Shown: piece by piece, positions 36,901 to 49,869 of the stretch
Numbering within the stretch: position 1 is the stretch's first letter
How the letters are laid out: the number at the start of each line of letters is the position of its first letter
Source of the DNA: Burhinus oedicnemus
Lineage: Eukaryota; Chordata; Aves; Charadriiformes; Burhinidae
Direction of reading: 5' to 3'
Assembly (NCBI GenBank): GCA_008921705.1
Contig: VFFE01007650.1
Span: 1,802,062-1,866,061 of the forward strand
Length of the DNA: 64,000 nt
Position numbers and translations under genes: made by a program
Notes under the pieces: model-generated
What the model was told of the DNA's origin: nothing
The model's input: the letters and a program-made list of their open reading frames with translations, nothing else
Database searches by the model: none

Positions 36901-39900
36901 CAGGTATGTGTTTGAACATGAGTCTCACATCTGACTGAAAGGCCCTGCTTTTGGGCTGCTTGGAAAAAAAAAAAGATGCCACGTCTTCCCCAGAAATTCT
37001 GTGAATGTCTTCTCAGTTCATCCCATTAATTGTTAATATTTAGGTGTTAAAAAAAATGGGACAACAGAGACTCTTAATTCATCTTGAAATAATAAAAAAA
37101 CCCCACTGATTTTTTGCTTTGTTGAAGAAAACAAAGATTTACATTTCTGATCCAACTCTGTAATTTTTCCACCTGATTTTTAATTGTCATTAATATGAAA
37201 AATAATTTGCTTGAAGAGACAGAATCATAGATTTATAAGCTTGTATAGGAAATGAATTTCTCAATAGGAACAGTAGATAGTACAGCAGATAGTCTGGAAT
37301 ATTCTTGATTTCAGAATTAGCAGGAAGAGAAGTATGGAGATGCAGCTTGAAAAGGACCGTGCTGCTTCATTCATTCTAATTTGCACTGTCCTCAGAATGG
37401 ACTGGGCAAAACAAGCATTTCCCAGCACATCCATCTATGGCAATAATTGGTAATTTGATAAAGTACATTTGCAGCTCGGGAAAGTTCCTTTGTAACTACA
37501 TTACCCAAAACACGTATCTCCACCATAGTGACAAATAATGCAAGATTATTCCATTTTTAACTATTATTCTGAAGAATTCATAGCACTGAAACCCATTAAA
37601 TAAAAATGCTTTAACCTGTTTAATACTGGAGCTTTAATGAATTATGTATGAAAGTAACTTCATCTAGATTGTGCTAAGTAGCAGAACTGTGTTTTGCTTC
37701 TTGTTTGTTTATACCTTTTTTTCTCTTTTCACAAAACAGCTTATGTAAAGTAGTTCTAGAACAAGTTTTAAAACCAGGTTTTGACTTTGTGCCACCGTCC
37801 ACTGATGAACACAATTGATGTGGGTACGAATAACAGGATTTTGACTTTCAATATACTGGGATAAGCTAGATAAAAACACATGCAATACCAGGTACATTTG
37901 ATGTCAGAAATTTTTCTTCTGGACATAAACTTAAGGTCCGGATGGTGTTGGTTCTCAGAATTTGGCCCTAAATCTTTTACCAGAAATGAATTAATAAGAT
38001 GAAGACCTAATGAGATATAATATTATTTATAAATTCAGTATTTATTTGAAATGCACAGTAATATATGAATTATTTTGTCTTTGTTTATTTTATCTGAGCT
38101 CAGAAGGATTGCTTTTTGCCCTAGACGTCCATGAATAAATAAGTTCCTCTTTTATTATGTGTGCTGTGCTTCTGTAGCACTAGCAGGTCAGTTAAACCAG
38201 ACTGGCACAGTTATGTGCTGCAGAATGAAGAATGGAGCATTGTTTTCCCTTGAAAGCTTGTTTTTGCTTTCAGTTCATCTGAAAAGGACCTCCGTTCATT
38301 GAATCAACCCCGTCTTGCTGAATGCTCCATGTGGCAAGTAAAGTCTGAAGAGCCCCCTATTTTTGCAAAACAAGACTGATGTTAAATCACTGTTTTTACT
38401 ACGCTTGATTAATGCACCTCTCCTATGCAGCTTGTAGTCTTAAAAGCGTGCTTATCAAGATCAAGTCTGGTTAAGCCAAATGTTTAAACAAAGCACAGGT
38501 ATGTTGATATTTGTTTTAGCATTTGTAACTCAGTTCCCAGTATAAGTGGGAGAATGGTCAAAAGATAGAAGAAAATAAGGGTCATGGTATGAAGAGCTCA
38601 CCCCAATTATCATCTATCAAAGCTACAGCACTGTGTAACTTGAAAAAGAGTTCTGAAAGCTTGTGACCACCAAGGAGGAGTGGCATTGGTAATAAACTTC
38701 ATGATTAACAAATTGAATGCAAGGGGGAAAAGGAAGATATCTTATCAGCAAGGCCCACTAGACGTAAACTTTCCACATTAGGTTCTCAAGTGTAATTACA
38801 TGTGCAAAGGCACTTTTTGAAAAGGCGAGCAGTAAAATATGGGTATCAAAGTATGTCCCCTTACATAGTGAATAGCTTAACATGCCCTGTCGTACAGTTT
38901 TTAATTACTTTTGTTAGTGCCTTTTTAAACATCCAAGACTAAACGGAATATCACTTGTACTTCAACATGTAGGACCAACTGCAATATTTTTTTTTTTTTC
39001 CACAACTTTGGTTTATTCATATTTACACATTTTGGATCAGATTCTACTTCAACTTTGGCCTGGTTGTTGAGCATAACAGCTACCTTTTGCTGACAGCACA
39101 GCTGTGTGTCTTTGTGATACCTCATTTAAAATGACAGTGCTCGTGTGCATGAGAACATTACCAAGTCATATTTTATCTCATCAGTGGCTAATAAGCTTTT
39201 GATGTTAACAACCTGTCTCCTTGTTACTATCTCATAGTGCTCTCCCAGTGCAGTGAACTATTCAAATTTCATTTTTCCTCTGGGATTTATGCTTTCCTAA
39301 AGTGCTCCTTACTTTAGCAAAATTCTTTTCTTTTCTATTCATACAAAACTTCCACCACTTACATCATGTCTGCAGCAGCCAAAAGTGAGCACAGCGTATC
39401 ACAGAGCAAATGGAGATATCTACAGAGACTTACTGTGTAATTTTGACATCCTGCAACAAGTAAGAATTGTTATTCTTAATATGACATGCAAGAATAAAAG
39501 AAAGTCAGAGAACAATATCATATAGTTATTTAAATATGGTACCTGTCTGGATGGATTAACTTTACAAACATCAGTGAACTAGACATGGTCGTACAGATGG
39601 AAAAAAATGATTACACCAAGATTTCTTGAGCTATGAGCCACGAATCAGGGAAGAACTCTTCAGTTTATAGGAGATCAGAAAACTATTTTTGGGGAGACTG
39701 TAGGAAAAATGCCAGGTAATGAGGAGACATTATAGACGATAATGGAAGTTTTATGTATATACATATTTCCAAAAGCATCTCTGCATAGAAAGATCAAGTC
39801 AAGACTCCTTGACTTGCTGGAAATAACAGTACTTAAAAACATAGTATAATAATTTAATATTGGAAAAACATAATTTCTGAAGCAGTTTGATGTTGTAGAT

Positions 39901-40859
39901 GCCCTTAGCTGAACACACTTTCAAGAACTGGAGATTTTTCAACCCTGAAACATTCATGTCTGCACCATGAGTGAAAAGACACTTTCTAGCTGGGGACAGC
40001 AGCAATGGTAAACATAAACTGGTGAATTATACCTTCTATCCACAGTTCAGTGTTTTCAAAGATATCAAAATATTGTAAACTGCAGGGGTCTTGTCAGTTA
40101 GCTGTATTTAATTCTCACTTATTGCCAGCTGGACCTAGATTTGTCCTAGGACTCTATTGGCCCAGGCCTGTATAGAGTTAAGGCAAAAAGGCAGTCATTG
40201 TCCCCAAAGGTATGTGGTTTAACCATATGGCTAAAATGTGGATATCATAAATGAGTACTATAGTACACTAAGACAAAACTCCTCACCTAGAAAGGAATTT
40301 ATTAGCAGCCTAAATGTTCTCAAGCTTTTTGTAAGCATCCCAGACATGCAGGCACAGTTTGAAAGAAGGCAGGTTGGCTGTCCAGCTGTTGACAGCTGCT
40401 GCCCGATACAGGTGAGACTTCACAAGAACAAGTGCAAAGCTTTGAAAATCAAACTATGCATAGTAGTGGAAGATTTTATTCCAGCATGATCAAAGTAGAG
40501 ACATTGTTTAGAGCATTATAAGCAAGAGTTTAATTAGAAACTGTCTGCTGGAACTCAGTCTGCCTGTGAGTGCCTTACACCATGTGCTCCAGGTCTTGCA
40601 GTTGTCTGTGATTGTCTTTGGTGATTCCTGTTGCTCAGTTTATGTGCCTCTTAAAAAGTCTTTAGGAACTAATCTTTGAGTACTGAATATGACAAATACG
40701 TTCTGAATAAAGGGTGAAGGACTTTGAAATACAATCATATACTGTTCCAGATGACATCTGCTTGAGAAACATATAGGAAAATAAACATATTTTTCCTGGG
40801 GACTCTCTTGCTTTTAAAAAAAACCAATAATTAACCATGCATTTTGAGGAACACTCAGA
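36901..40859. other. AT-rich non-coding stretch, nothing recognised
   Basis: About 4 kb of single-copy-looking sequence with a T-run at about 38987-38999. Open frames are all under 70 codons. No exon, RNA gene or named repeat is seen. Confidence 0.55.
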
Positions 40860-41610
40860 GCTTCATGAATTTTAAGAGCAAAAGGGACCGTTGTGTTCAT
40901 TTAATGACAGTGCCTAGGCTGCACATGATTTCTGCATTGATATAGCATATTTTGAAAAAAAAGGTATGATTTTAAAAAGACAAAAATGCTTGAGAATCCA
41001 ACTGTCTCCTAATACTTTCCCAGTGATTCTTTAGGCTTGCAGTTGAAATGTAAACCTGAGTCTGAACTTTATCTTTCATTGTTTTCTGGTTACTGGATCT
41101 CATTATACATTTTAAAAATTGTTATTGTAATGAGCTATAAGCCAGGAATCTTTTACTTACTTGTTTTCGTAGATGATGATCAAGTCACATCTTCTAACTG
41201 ATAAACTAATTAGAGCTTATTGATGCTTTCACAGATGGATTTTCCATATTACAAGTTATTCTGAAGATCTTTTTTGAATCCCTTCTAACTTTTTGCCAAG
41301 TAATTTTTAAAGTGTGAACTGCACAGCATGACATAATATTCCAGTAATGGTCTCACTAATACTCTTCACAGAGATAAATACCAGCTCTTCAGTAATCTTA
41401 GTATTTGCTGGCTTAAGCATCCAGGAATCACAGTCATTTTCTTATCTATAGCACCATGCTGAGTGTTCATGCTTAATTAGCTCATTTGCTATATGACCGC
41501 AGAATTTTTCTCAGTGTAAATGTGCTTCAGAATGTGGTTTCCTATTTTGCTCTTAGATCTTGTTTTTGTCTCTGCAAATTACATGGTCTTCAAAAAAATA
41601 CATCTTCTGG
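40860..41610 (-). mobile_element. Ancient CR1/L3-like LINE remnant
   Basis: Phrase order follows a minus-strand CR1-like LINE of the old amniote type. Near 40870-40905 there is a decayed 3' end (TTTTAAGAGCAAAAGGGACC). Near 41170-41190 a GATGATCAAGTCACATC segment follows. At 41335-41470 comes the best preserved part, with ATATTCCAGTAATGGTCTCAC, then a CAGAGATAAATACC-like stretch and AAGCATCCAGGAATC. Many small indels remove any reading frame, so it is far older than the 6.3 and 10.2 kb copies. Both ends are approximate. Confidence 0.6.
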
Positions 41611-44600
41611 GACAATCAGATTGCTGTGCATAGCAGCTCTATACACTGTTACTTGGCACTCTGCTGATTTCATGTTATTTTCAGACTGCATATGTACAGA
41701 ATTTAGCATTTGTTCATCTGTTACACATCTTTGCTGTTGTTTACAGCAGTAAGGAAGAATTCGTATCCATTAGTGAGATAGTAATGAAATCAGATAAAAA
41801 CAGATGGATTAAAGATAGGTGGATATCTTGTGGCAGGAGCATCTTTAGCCACTAAGTTGAACCCACCAACATTCACAAGGCAAAACTGCAAAATATGTAG
41901 TTGCCATATTTTAGGAATAATAATGTAAGGTGCATCCTTTGCTATACATGCTCCTTCTATCTAGAAAGTTTGCGGGAGGGTAATAGCATTTCATATGCTT
42001 TTGGTTTGGATTTTGCCATTGAGTTGCGATGCAGGATAAGAAGTGTTTCCACAAGGAGATAGCTGATGTACAGTGATAAAATATGAGCTAAGGGCCTGGG
42101 ATACTGTTTGGGCTCTGTGGATGAGAATAGTGTGTTACTCTCAATGCACCTGGCTTTGACTATTCTCTGTTTGCACACAAAAAAACTTTTTTCTGTTTCC
42201 TTTGAGGCAAAGAGGTTGTGCACCTGAAAAATAATGCATTATCTGCCAGGTGCAAAGATACCATTTTATTGGTTGAAAGTGTTAAGTCATTCAAGTGCTA
42301 ATGGAGTAGGCCATGAGTTTTTGTTCATTAAAGACTGTTTAGTTGCTACGATGTGACATGAAGGTGCATAAGAAAATCATGACTTCAGAAGGATGGTCAG
42401 AAAAGCTACACGTTTGCATGTGTCTGCATACAAGTGCTTCTTGCAGTCCATGTGATCTGTAGGCTGTACTTTTTGATCCTCTGTGCAGCAGCATTTGAAA
42501 TATTAAGTAGGGAACTTTGAAAAGAGAAAATTGGGGTTTTTAACTCACAAATAATATTTTGGAAGTGTGCAGCTAGGTAAAGGCCAAATTAGAACCCTGG
42601 TGACCAACTGTGGTGATAAGTGGTTGCAGATATATATAGACATATTGTATTTAGAACAAATGCACCATATAAAACTAGATATCTTCAGTAAATTCACAAC
42701 AGATTAAATTATTCATATAGACACTTACATTATGATTTCATGACATGATAAAGATCACTCTTTAAAAAACAACAATGACCAAGTAATGCTTAACATGATT
42801 ATCAGTTATTGGACATTATTTAATTTGCAAATCATTTTAAAGGTTCTTTCTAATGCAACACCTGTCTTCTGTAACACTGATGTGGTAGTTTGTTTACAGC
42901 TGTTTTTATAAGATCTAAGTTTACATTGAAAATATTTTTCTTTGCACTGATAAATAAATTATTGCCATCTTGTCTGGGAATTCTTGGTGAACAGGCTGAC
43001 ACATTTCTTTTAGGTTTTGTATTTAATAAGGTATTTTTTCAATACCATTTGGCCTTCAGTAATAAAAGTGAAACAATTAGACAAGCTTTCTATGAAAAAG
43101 AAATTGCAATACTAAGATGCTAAATAAAATAAGATGCTAAAAAGAAGCTAGAAAAATGTTGTCTTTTTTTTTTTTTTTTTTTTTTTTTTAATGAGACATT
43201 CTAGCAATGTATGGACTTCCATGGGTAATATCTCTTAAAGATGTGTTGCATCAACTGTGATGAAAAATCTGCCTTCACCAAACTGTAGTTATCTGCTATA
43301 TAATCTACTTGCCTTATCCACTGATACAGTTCTTCTCCCTGAGTATTAAAAAGGATAGGGTAGAATGCTGATATATGCATAGAATTCCCAAAGGAAAAAA
43401 GTTTCCTCAATCTGTAAATGACCTCTCTCGGACTAAACTGAAAACAATACTCTTCCTGTACTAGCACGCTTGAGTTTTCAAGAATAAATTTATCTTGTGC
43501 TTTCTCATTTAGAACTTTATTCTCCTATCTACAATCCCATTTTTCAGATTTTCATTTTCAATCATTTTCATACTAATGGTTGCATGACCATATAAGTGTC
43601 TTTTAGTGGCTCAGTAGTGGAAACAGCAGAGCCAAGAGTTTGTCCTCTGGAGAATATGTTTCTCATGCTGCGAAACAAAGGGTAGCCCTGCAGCTTAAAA
43701 AAGGATCACGGTGACAAATACAAATTTTCATGCTGAAGGGGTATAAGGCTTTGATCCGCCATCTTCCTTACATGTGAAAGCTGACTATGCAAAAGGAGAG
43801 AAGCAGGAAAGGAAGGTGTGAACTGCTATGTAATATAGTGCTGGTTTGTACTGGGTTTATGAATGCTTCATATGGCATGGGCTGTGAAGTAAAATTATTG
43901 AATGTAGTTATTACATTTTCTTTTATAAAATGTGGTAGTCTGTCCTAATAAGGGCATACTGGAGAGAGAAGAGGAGAAACAACAATATATGAGATGGTAA
44001 ATAATAGACAGTGGCTTACTTCCAAACTCTAATCTGAAGAGACTTTGGAGGTTAGGAAATCTAAATAGTTGAAAACTCTCTATAGAGGAAGGAAATAGGA
44101 AGTTTTTTATGCACCTTTACAGAGACTTGATGCAGTTGGCAATGATGGTAACTGTTGCAGGAGCTGGTGAACCTTAAGGAATTTATAAAATACATATAGA
44201 CTGCATATTTTTCTATCTTTTTTTTCTTAAAAGTTGTGTTTCTTAACATTATAATACTTAACTTTAGGAAGGCCTTTCTGGAAATTTGGTGATGGCTGCT
44301 CATCAAGATGAATGTCTTTTAAAATGGCCTGAAAGCCTTGTGTGTTTTGCTGTCAGGATGCTAACAGCTGATGTTTCAGGCTGAGGACTGAAGCACTCTT
44401 GCATGCCACGAAACAGTGATGGTTGCCTTGTGCAGAAATACATCACAGGGATAAGCTGTTGGTCAATAAATAATGTTACTTTTGTGGCAGGAGCATGTTT
44501 CAAGTGAACTGTGTTAGTGTGTTAGTGTCTGTGTTTCATTCTGTTAAATATAAATCTGCTTACAGATAAGCATGGTGAGTATCAATTGATATTCTACATC

Positions 44601-45460
44601 AGCAAGAACTGTGTGTGTGGACAGAGAGCCGAGTAAATTCTAAACAGACTTAAGCTTGAATTTTGCCATACTTCTCAAAAGGCATTGCCTTACAGGGGTC
44701 AGAGAAGGAAAACGGAGCTTTTAGAGAGAACCTGGAATTCAGGCTCATTTCTTGCCAACAGAGTGCTTACTTTCCATATTTTTAGATGGCAGCTACTCTG
44801 TCTATGTAGCCTTCATATTTTCTGCTATTCCAGGTTGTAGGAGGCCTTTCTTTTCCCCTGTCAACTCCTGTCCACACTCTTCATTACCTCATTTCTAAGA
44901 GTCCTAGCAGCTTTTTAGTAGTGTTGTGAGTGGCATCTCTTTTGGTCCCTTTTCCCAAGCTGCCTCTTTTCCCAAGGCTCCTTGTGTTTTTCATCTTTAT
45001 TGTTCTCTTATGAGGGAAAAATGGATATAGAAGTACGGGAAGAGGCTTTTGGAGTACTTCAAAATTATAAGATTAAAGTTTTTGTATTTTAAATGAATAA
45101 TATAAAAGAAGGTGGAGGAAGGTTTGAAGGCAGTTTTGGAGAGCCTGTCAACATGATGCTGCTTTTCTTCATTTTATTTGTTTCAGTTCTGTTTTTCCGT
45201 ATTTTATCTTCTGTTTTGAATGCTGTGTTCATTCTCTTTCCCTTTTCTGTTGCCTGATTCCCTCCTGACTTCATTACAACTCCTGACCTGCGCCAAGAGA
45301 AGCTTTCTTTTTCGTGTTCCCATTGTTTCAGGATCCTAGGATCTTGTTTACTTTCTTCTGTTAATGTGTTAATCACTGTGCTTTCTAGTCAGGCATATAG
45401 TTGTTACCAATAACAATGTTGTGTTTTTTCCATTTGTACCACATGAACTGCAATGAAGGC
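41611..45460. other. AT-rich non-coding stretch with one long T-run
   Basis: It includes T26 at 43164-43189. Open frames are short and lack motifs. Two overlapping duplications around GTGTTAGTGT at about 44510-44525 are trivial. No gene or named repeat is recognised. Confidence 0.55.
43164..43189. repeat. T26 homopolymer
   Basis: Twenty-six T in a row. On the minus strand it would be an A-tail, but I see no retrocopy or SINE body joined to it (43190 and beyond) and no target-site duplication. It is probably simple sequence; the true length is prone to sequencing error. Confidence 0.9.
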
Positions 45461-46221
45461 TCCTTCCTCCTCAGGGGGAGGACTCCTCACACTCTTCCCC
45501 TGCTTCAGCGTGGGGTAACTCCCATGGGCGACAGTCCTCCACAAACTTCTCCAAGGTAAGTCCTTCCCACGGGCTGCAGTTCTTCATGGACTGCTCCAGT
45601 GTGGTCCTTTCCATGGGGTGCAGTGCTTCAGGAACAGACTGTTCCAGCATGGGTCCCCCACAGGTTCACATGTCCTGCCAGCAAACCTCCTCCAGTGTGG
45701 GCTCCTTTCTTCACAGGTCCTGCCAGGAGCCTGCTCCAGTGTGGGCTTCTCATGTTGTCGCATTCTCCTTTGGGTGCATCCACCTGCTCCAGTGTGGAGT
45801 CCTCCATGGGCTGCATGGATATCTGCTCCACCGTTAACCTCCATGGGCTGCAGGGGGACAGCCTGCCTCACCATGGTCTTCACCATGGGCTGCAGGTGAA
45901 TCTCTGCTCTGGCACCTGGAGCACCTCCTCTCCCTCCTTCTTCACTGACCTTGGTGTTTGCAGAGTTGTTGCTCTCACATACTCTCGCTCCTCTCTCTGG
46001 CTGCTGTTGCGCAGGGTTTTTTTTTCCCCTTCTTAACTATGCTATCACAGAGGTCCTACCACTGTTGCTGATGGGCTTGACTTTGGCCAGCAGCGGGTCT
46101 GTCTTGGAGCCGGCTGGCATTGGCTCTATCGGACATAGGGGAAGCTTCTAGCAGCTTCTCACAGAAGCCACCCCTGTAGCCCCTCCACTACCAAAACCTT
46201 GCCACGCAAACCCAATATACA
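45461..46221 (-). mobile_element. Truncated endogenous retrovirus LTR (solo, 5' portion)
   Basis: On the minus strand the element begins TGTATATTGGGTTTGCGTGG at 46221. It then carries a less AT-rich promoter-type region (about 46010-46160) and continues into a repetitive part down to about 45461, where similarity to the LTR type stops. I recognise it as a common bird LTR, probably of the ERVL group; the family name is not certain. The 3' part of the LTR is missing and no gag, pol or env sequence lies on either side, so it is a truncated solo LTR. Its base composition is clearly richer in GC than the flanks. Open frames across it on both strands are by-products of the low-complexity units. Confidence 0.7.
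45567..45894. repeat. Degenerate minisatellite-like units inside the LTR
   Basis: A dodecamer close to CCATGGGCTGCA occurs at 45567, 45611, 45804, 45841 and 45883, and CTCCAGTGTGG recurs between these. The units are about 30-45 bases apart and irregular. Stop codons are rare in them, which produces overlapping open frames of up to 145 codons on the plus strand. These should not be taken for genes. Confidence 0.8.
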
Positions 46222-47680
46222 CCATTAAGCAAAGTTATAACAACAGTTTAATATTGTTATGTATAACACAGATTCTAGCACAGTTCTTTGTCTAGGACTA
46301 TGGCTTCTAGGTATTTGTGTAAGATAAACAAATTATATTTAATAAGAGAATGTAAGAGGATGCAGCACCTTATCCCTGCTTTCTCCCCTGGTTGACAGAA
46401 CAGACTGCAGACACTGATTTACTGCGATACGGTGACTAACGACCTGTCTGCTACTTGACTTCAGCAAACAACTTCTGAATTTCTTAATTTGTAGCATCCA
46501 TGTTGTTCAAACTTACATTAAATCACGTACATAAACTCAGATTAACTCACTCCTTTTAGCTTTTTAATATCCTGATATTTTTTAGGTCAGAAACATTTGA
46601 TCAGTATTTACGATAATGATTATGTTATTTACTAAGGTTGTGGGGTTCTCCCAGTCTTTGTTTCAGCAGGAGAAATGAGACTCAATATGTCTCCTTGAAA
46701 TCCAGGTAGTTTTTTAAAAAAGTATGAATAGAAAGATCAGCTGTTCAGACTGGCTTTTCCTGTGCTAAAAAGGTTATCTGACCTGTTCTCCTTTTAGTCT
46801 TGTCAGAATTATCTTTTTTACATTGTGGTTCATCCACTTTTTTTTGATGTTCTTATTTAAAACTGTCAGTTCATTAAAAATAGTGCCTGAATGCAGATTA
46901 ATGGCTTGTTACGATATTGGCCTGATCAACTACTTATTTCTATTACAGAAAGGGTGACTATTGGCAAGAGTAATAAATATACCATAAATTGCAGGGTCAG
47001 ATCATTAACTGCAGTTGTTATGCCTCTAATATTTTATCTGCTTCATCACTCCTCTGTCTACAAACCTATCTCGGCTAGGAAAATTTTAATGCTCCAAGTC
47101 TCTAAGCAGCTTTATATAGCTGCCCTATCTTTTAAAAATCAAACTCAGTTGTCCCTCAGCTAAGGAATTTTACCTCCAAAATAAACTGGTCTGACTACAG
47201 GAGGGGGTTGTTCAATCATGCGCAAGTGATGATTTAAAATCTTGCATCTATCAGCCCTTCAGAGTCAAAAAACGTAGGCTTGACAGTAAAATTTCCTGGA
47301 TGTCCGGTAGGGCCATGCAACTCGACTTCTGGTTTTGTAAGAGTCTGAAAGATGGAACAGTAACCTTATGGGTTGTTTGGGTTTTTTGTTGTTTGTTTTT
47401 ATTATTTTTTTTTAAGAAACATCTTAAATGCATCTTCTGTAATTTTCTTTTCCTCAAACCTCTTTCCAGTTAGAAAAGCCTAATAATTTTCATAAACCAT
47501 TTTCTCTCCACAATGTTCCAACATTTTAGAATAGCTTTTTTTTCCCCTGAAACATGTCAAATACTGTATTAGAATGCTTTCTGGGACTGTCTGCATAATT
47601 CCCAATTAGGTAATGCTCCTCTCAAAAAATTATGGTGATGATATATTTATCAAGAAACCCAATTTTTTTAACCTTAAGAG
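46222..47680. other. AT-rich non-coding stretch, nothing recognised
   Basis: Single-copy-looking sequence with open frames of at most 90 codons without motifs. A G/T-rich run lies at about 47370-47416. No retroviral internal sequence continues from the adjacent LTR. Confidence 0.55.
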
Positions 47681-47784
47681 TACATGTGTGTATTGTGTAT
47701 GTGTATGTGTGTATTGTAACATATATATTTATATATATTTTATATATATTACTTATACATATATACACACACATATATATATAA
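47681..47784. repeat. TG/TA dinucleotide-rich region
   Basis: An impure TGTGTATG tract (about 47682-47718) passes into TATATATTT units and ends in ATACACACACATATATATATA. TG on one side and CA on the other make a partly self-complementary, AT-rich segment that could extrude. It is variable simple sequence. Confidence 0.9.
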
Positions 47785-49009
47785 ACAGGCTGGAATTAAG
47801 GCTGGAAACACATTTCCATATGCTTGACTTTGGTTTTTGATAATGCATGCATATATTATTTACTGCACACTAATCAAACTCTCCTATGAAATAAAAAAAT
47901 ATGCGTTTTCTCTGGAGCTTTATGGTTCATCATATAAAATCTGAGTGCTTCAGAAAGATTTCATATTGAGACCAGTCCAGAAAGTGAACGTATCTATTTT
48001 ATAGGCAAGTGACTTGGTCCAGAATACTACATTCTATTAAATTTGTCTCCCAGTTTGTGGTTCCTAGGACCTGAATTTTGATGTTTTAGCTTAAATTAAA
48101 TTTCTTCACACTGAATTCAGGTGCTCCTGTGAATCATAAGAATTTTGAAAAATCTGGGCTGAGGATCAATTACAGTTGACTACATTTCCAAAACGCAGTG
48201 GATTATCTTGCTTCCTTCCCTGGATGCTATCCATTAAGTACACGGAGTGAAGCAAGAATGATACGGTGAAGAAGGTGTACCTCTCCAACTAGCTTGATGC
48301 CACTAGACACATGGGAGATAGGAAAGTAGCAGATGATGAATGATGGGAGAGCTACTGTAGAGAGAATTTTTTCAAGGTGGTGGAGATGGAGCTCAGACCA
48401 CTGCCTCTTATTTCACTAAGGAGGTTAAAAAAACAGAACAAAATTCAGGTGCAGTTGGAGGCACCTGTTTTGGAGGGTGGGGATGAGAGCAGGTAGATGG
48501 GAAAATAGGAATACAGCTGACCTTTTCTACTGCAGTTGAAAACCTTGAAATTCTGCTAAGTATCTTTCCCCTCCTGATAAGGAAAGGTGAGTAAACTTTT
48601 GACAGATGGAGGAGTCACAATATTTTGAATGTGTTGGTCTGGAGAAAATAATATAAAAGCTCTGGGCATTTCACTATCAGCTTAGATATCCTATATTAAT
48701 TTCCCTTTACAAACTTAATATTCAAAAAGTGAGAGTTTAGTTTAAATGTGAAATCATCTTTTTTTTTAACTGAAAAAGGAGTCTTTTGTCTGAGCTGTCA
48801 CTGCAGCATAATTTATCCTGCATTTATTACGATGCGCATTCAGTCGCTATTCATTTTTTATTTCCTAGGGTTAATTAGAGTTTTAAAGTATACTTACTCC
48901 CCCACTGCTACATAATTACAGCTTATAATGAATTATCTCTGAGTTTTGAATGGTTACTGTGGCTTCTCATAGTTTAACAGATAAACCTGGAAATAGGAAA
49001 CACATGTTG
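47785..49009. other. Non-coding stretch; 48780-48970 looks regulatory in style
   Basis: No open frame or repeat is recognised. Part of it (48780-48970) is dense in TAAT-type homeodomain cores, including TTAATTAG and CATAATTACAG, beside the phrase TTACGATGCGCATTCAGTCG. This style is common in conserved non-coding elements. Conservation cannot be judged from one sequence. Confidence 0.3.
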
Positions 49010-49087
49010 CTGCCCATGGTAGGGGGGGTTGGACTAGATGAACTTCAAAGCTCCCTTCCGACCCAAAATATTCTGTGATTCTATGTA
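49010..49087 (+). mobile_element. CR1 LINE 3'-end fragment
   Basis: CTGCCCATGGTAGGGGGG is followed by TTGGACTAGATGA, then CTTCCGACCCAAAATATTC and the terminal octamer TGATTCTATG. Only the last 75-80 bases of a CR1 survive, in plus orientation, with a diverged middle. It is a 5'-truncated insertion of intermediate age. Confidence 0.9.
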
Positions 49088-49869
49088 TCAATCTCCTGCT
49101 CAGATTCGCAGATACTGTGCTGCCTATTGAGCTCCTCTTTTATTATAGCTACTTTTTTTAAAAGATATTCTAGCTGGGATCACTTGCAGCTGCTATATCC
49201 ACCAGTGCCTTCAGGTGTTAGGAGGACTTCAGGGGCTGGAGGTCCATATAAGCTAAGGTCTGGACAGTTATTTTAGTCCATAGGAGAGAGGTTTGGTGAT
49301 TCCTGACCCTCCAGTTTGCTGGGAAAGGGGTCCTTTCCCTCATGGGATGCTCAGGGCTCTTCTTGGGGGGAGTGTGATGTGGGGGTGGGGATGTCAGCAT
49401 AGGTAGGCTGTAGTGTTTCTGTTTGGCTTTCAGCATCAGCCTTGCAGTTGCAGCGTGTGGACACCATTTTCTTTCAGCAGGACACAGTCTCCTTACAGTT
49501 CTCAGAAAAAATGGCCCACTTACTTATAAAGTGGTAATCCTTTTGAAAGATGATGTCTTTCTAATTCTAATTCCCTGGAGACCTTTAGCTTCCGGCTAGG
49601 CTTACACAGCCACCAGCTAGCTGGGGCGACTGTGAGGGCTTAAGCCAAAGCCTGCTGGTGAGCAGAGCTTGCAGCAGCCCAACAACTTGCCTCTGATTAA
49701 AATAACAATGTGAAGAATTGCAGGACACTATGGGTAACGGAATGGGGTACTCCCTCAGTGGAACTGTTGTGCATGGTAGCAAGTACCACAACAGCCGTCT
49801 AAGTGAAACCAAAGGAGAGTACGAAACAAGAAAAACATATTGAAAATATTTCTCCTTATGTCTTTCATT
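49088..49869. other. Non-coding stretch, nothing recognised
   Basis: It contains a G/T-rich part at about 49360-49395. The minus-strand open frames here are short and motif-free. No RNA gene or repeat family is seen. Confidence 0.55.

Noticed and set aside
37220..37265. AGAATCATAGATTTATAAG as a CR1 3' end
   Set aside because: Only the AATCATAGA core matches; the adjacent sequence does not continue into any CR1 tail.
45599..46036. 145-codon open frame as a gene
   Set aside because: It lies in the repetitive part of an LTR, and several other frames on both strands are open as well. The protein is low-complexity and matches no family.
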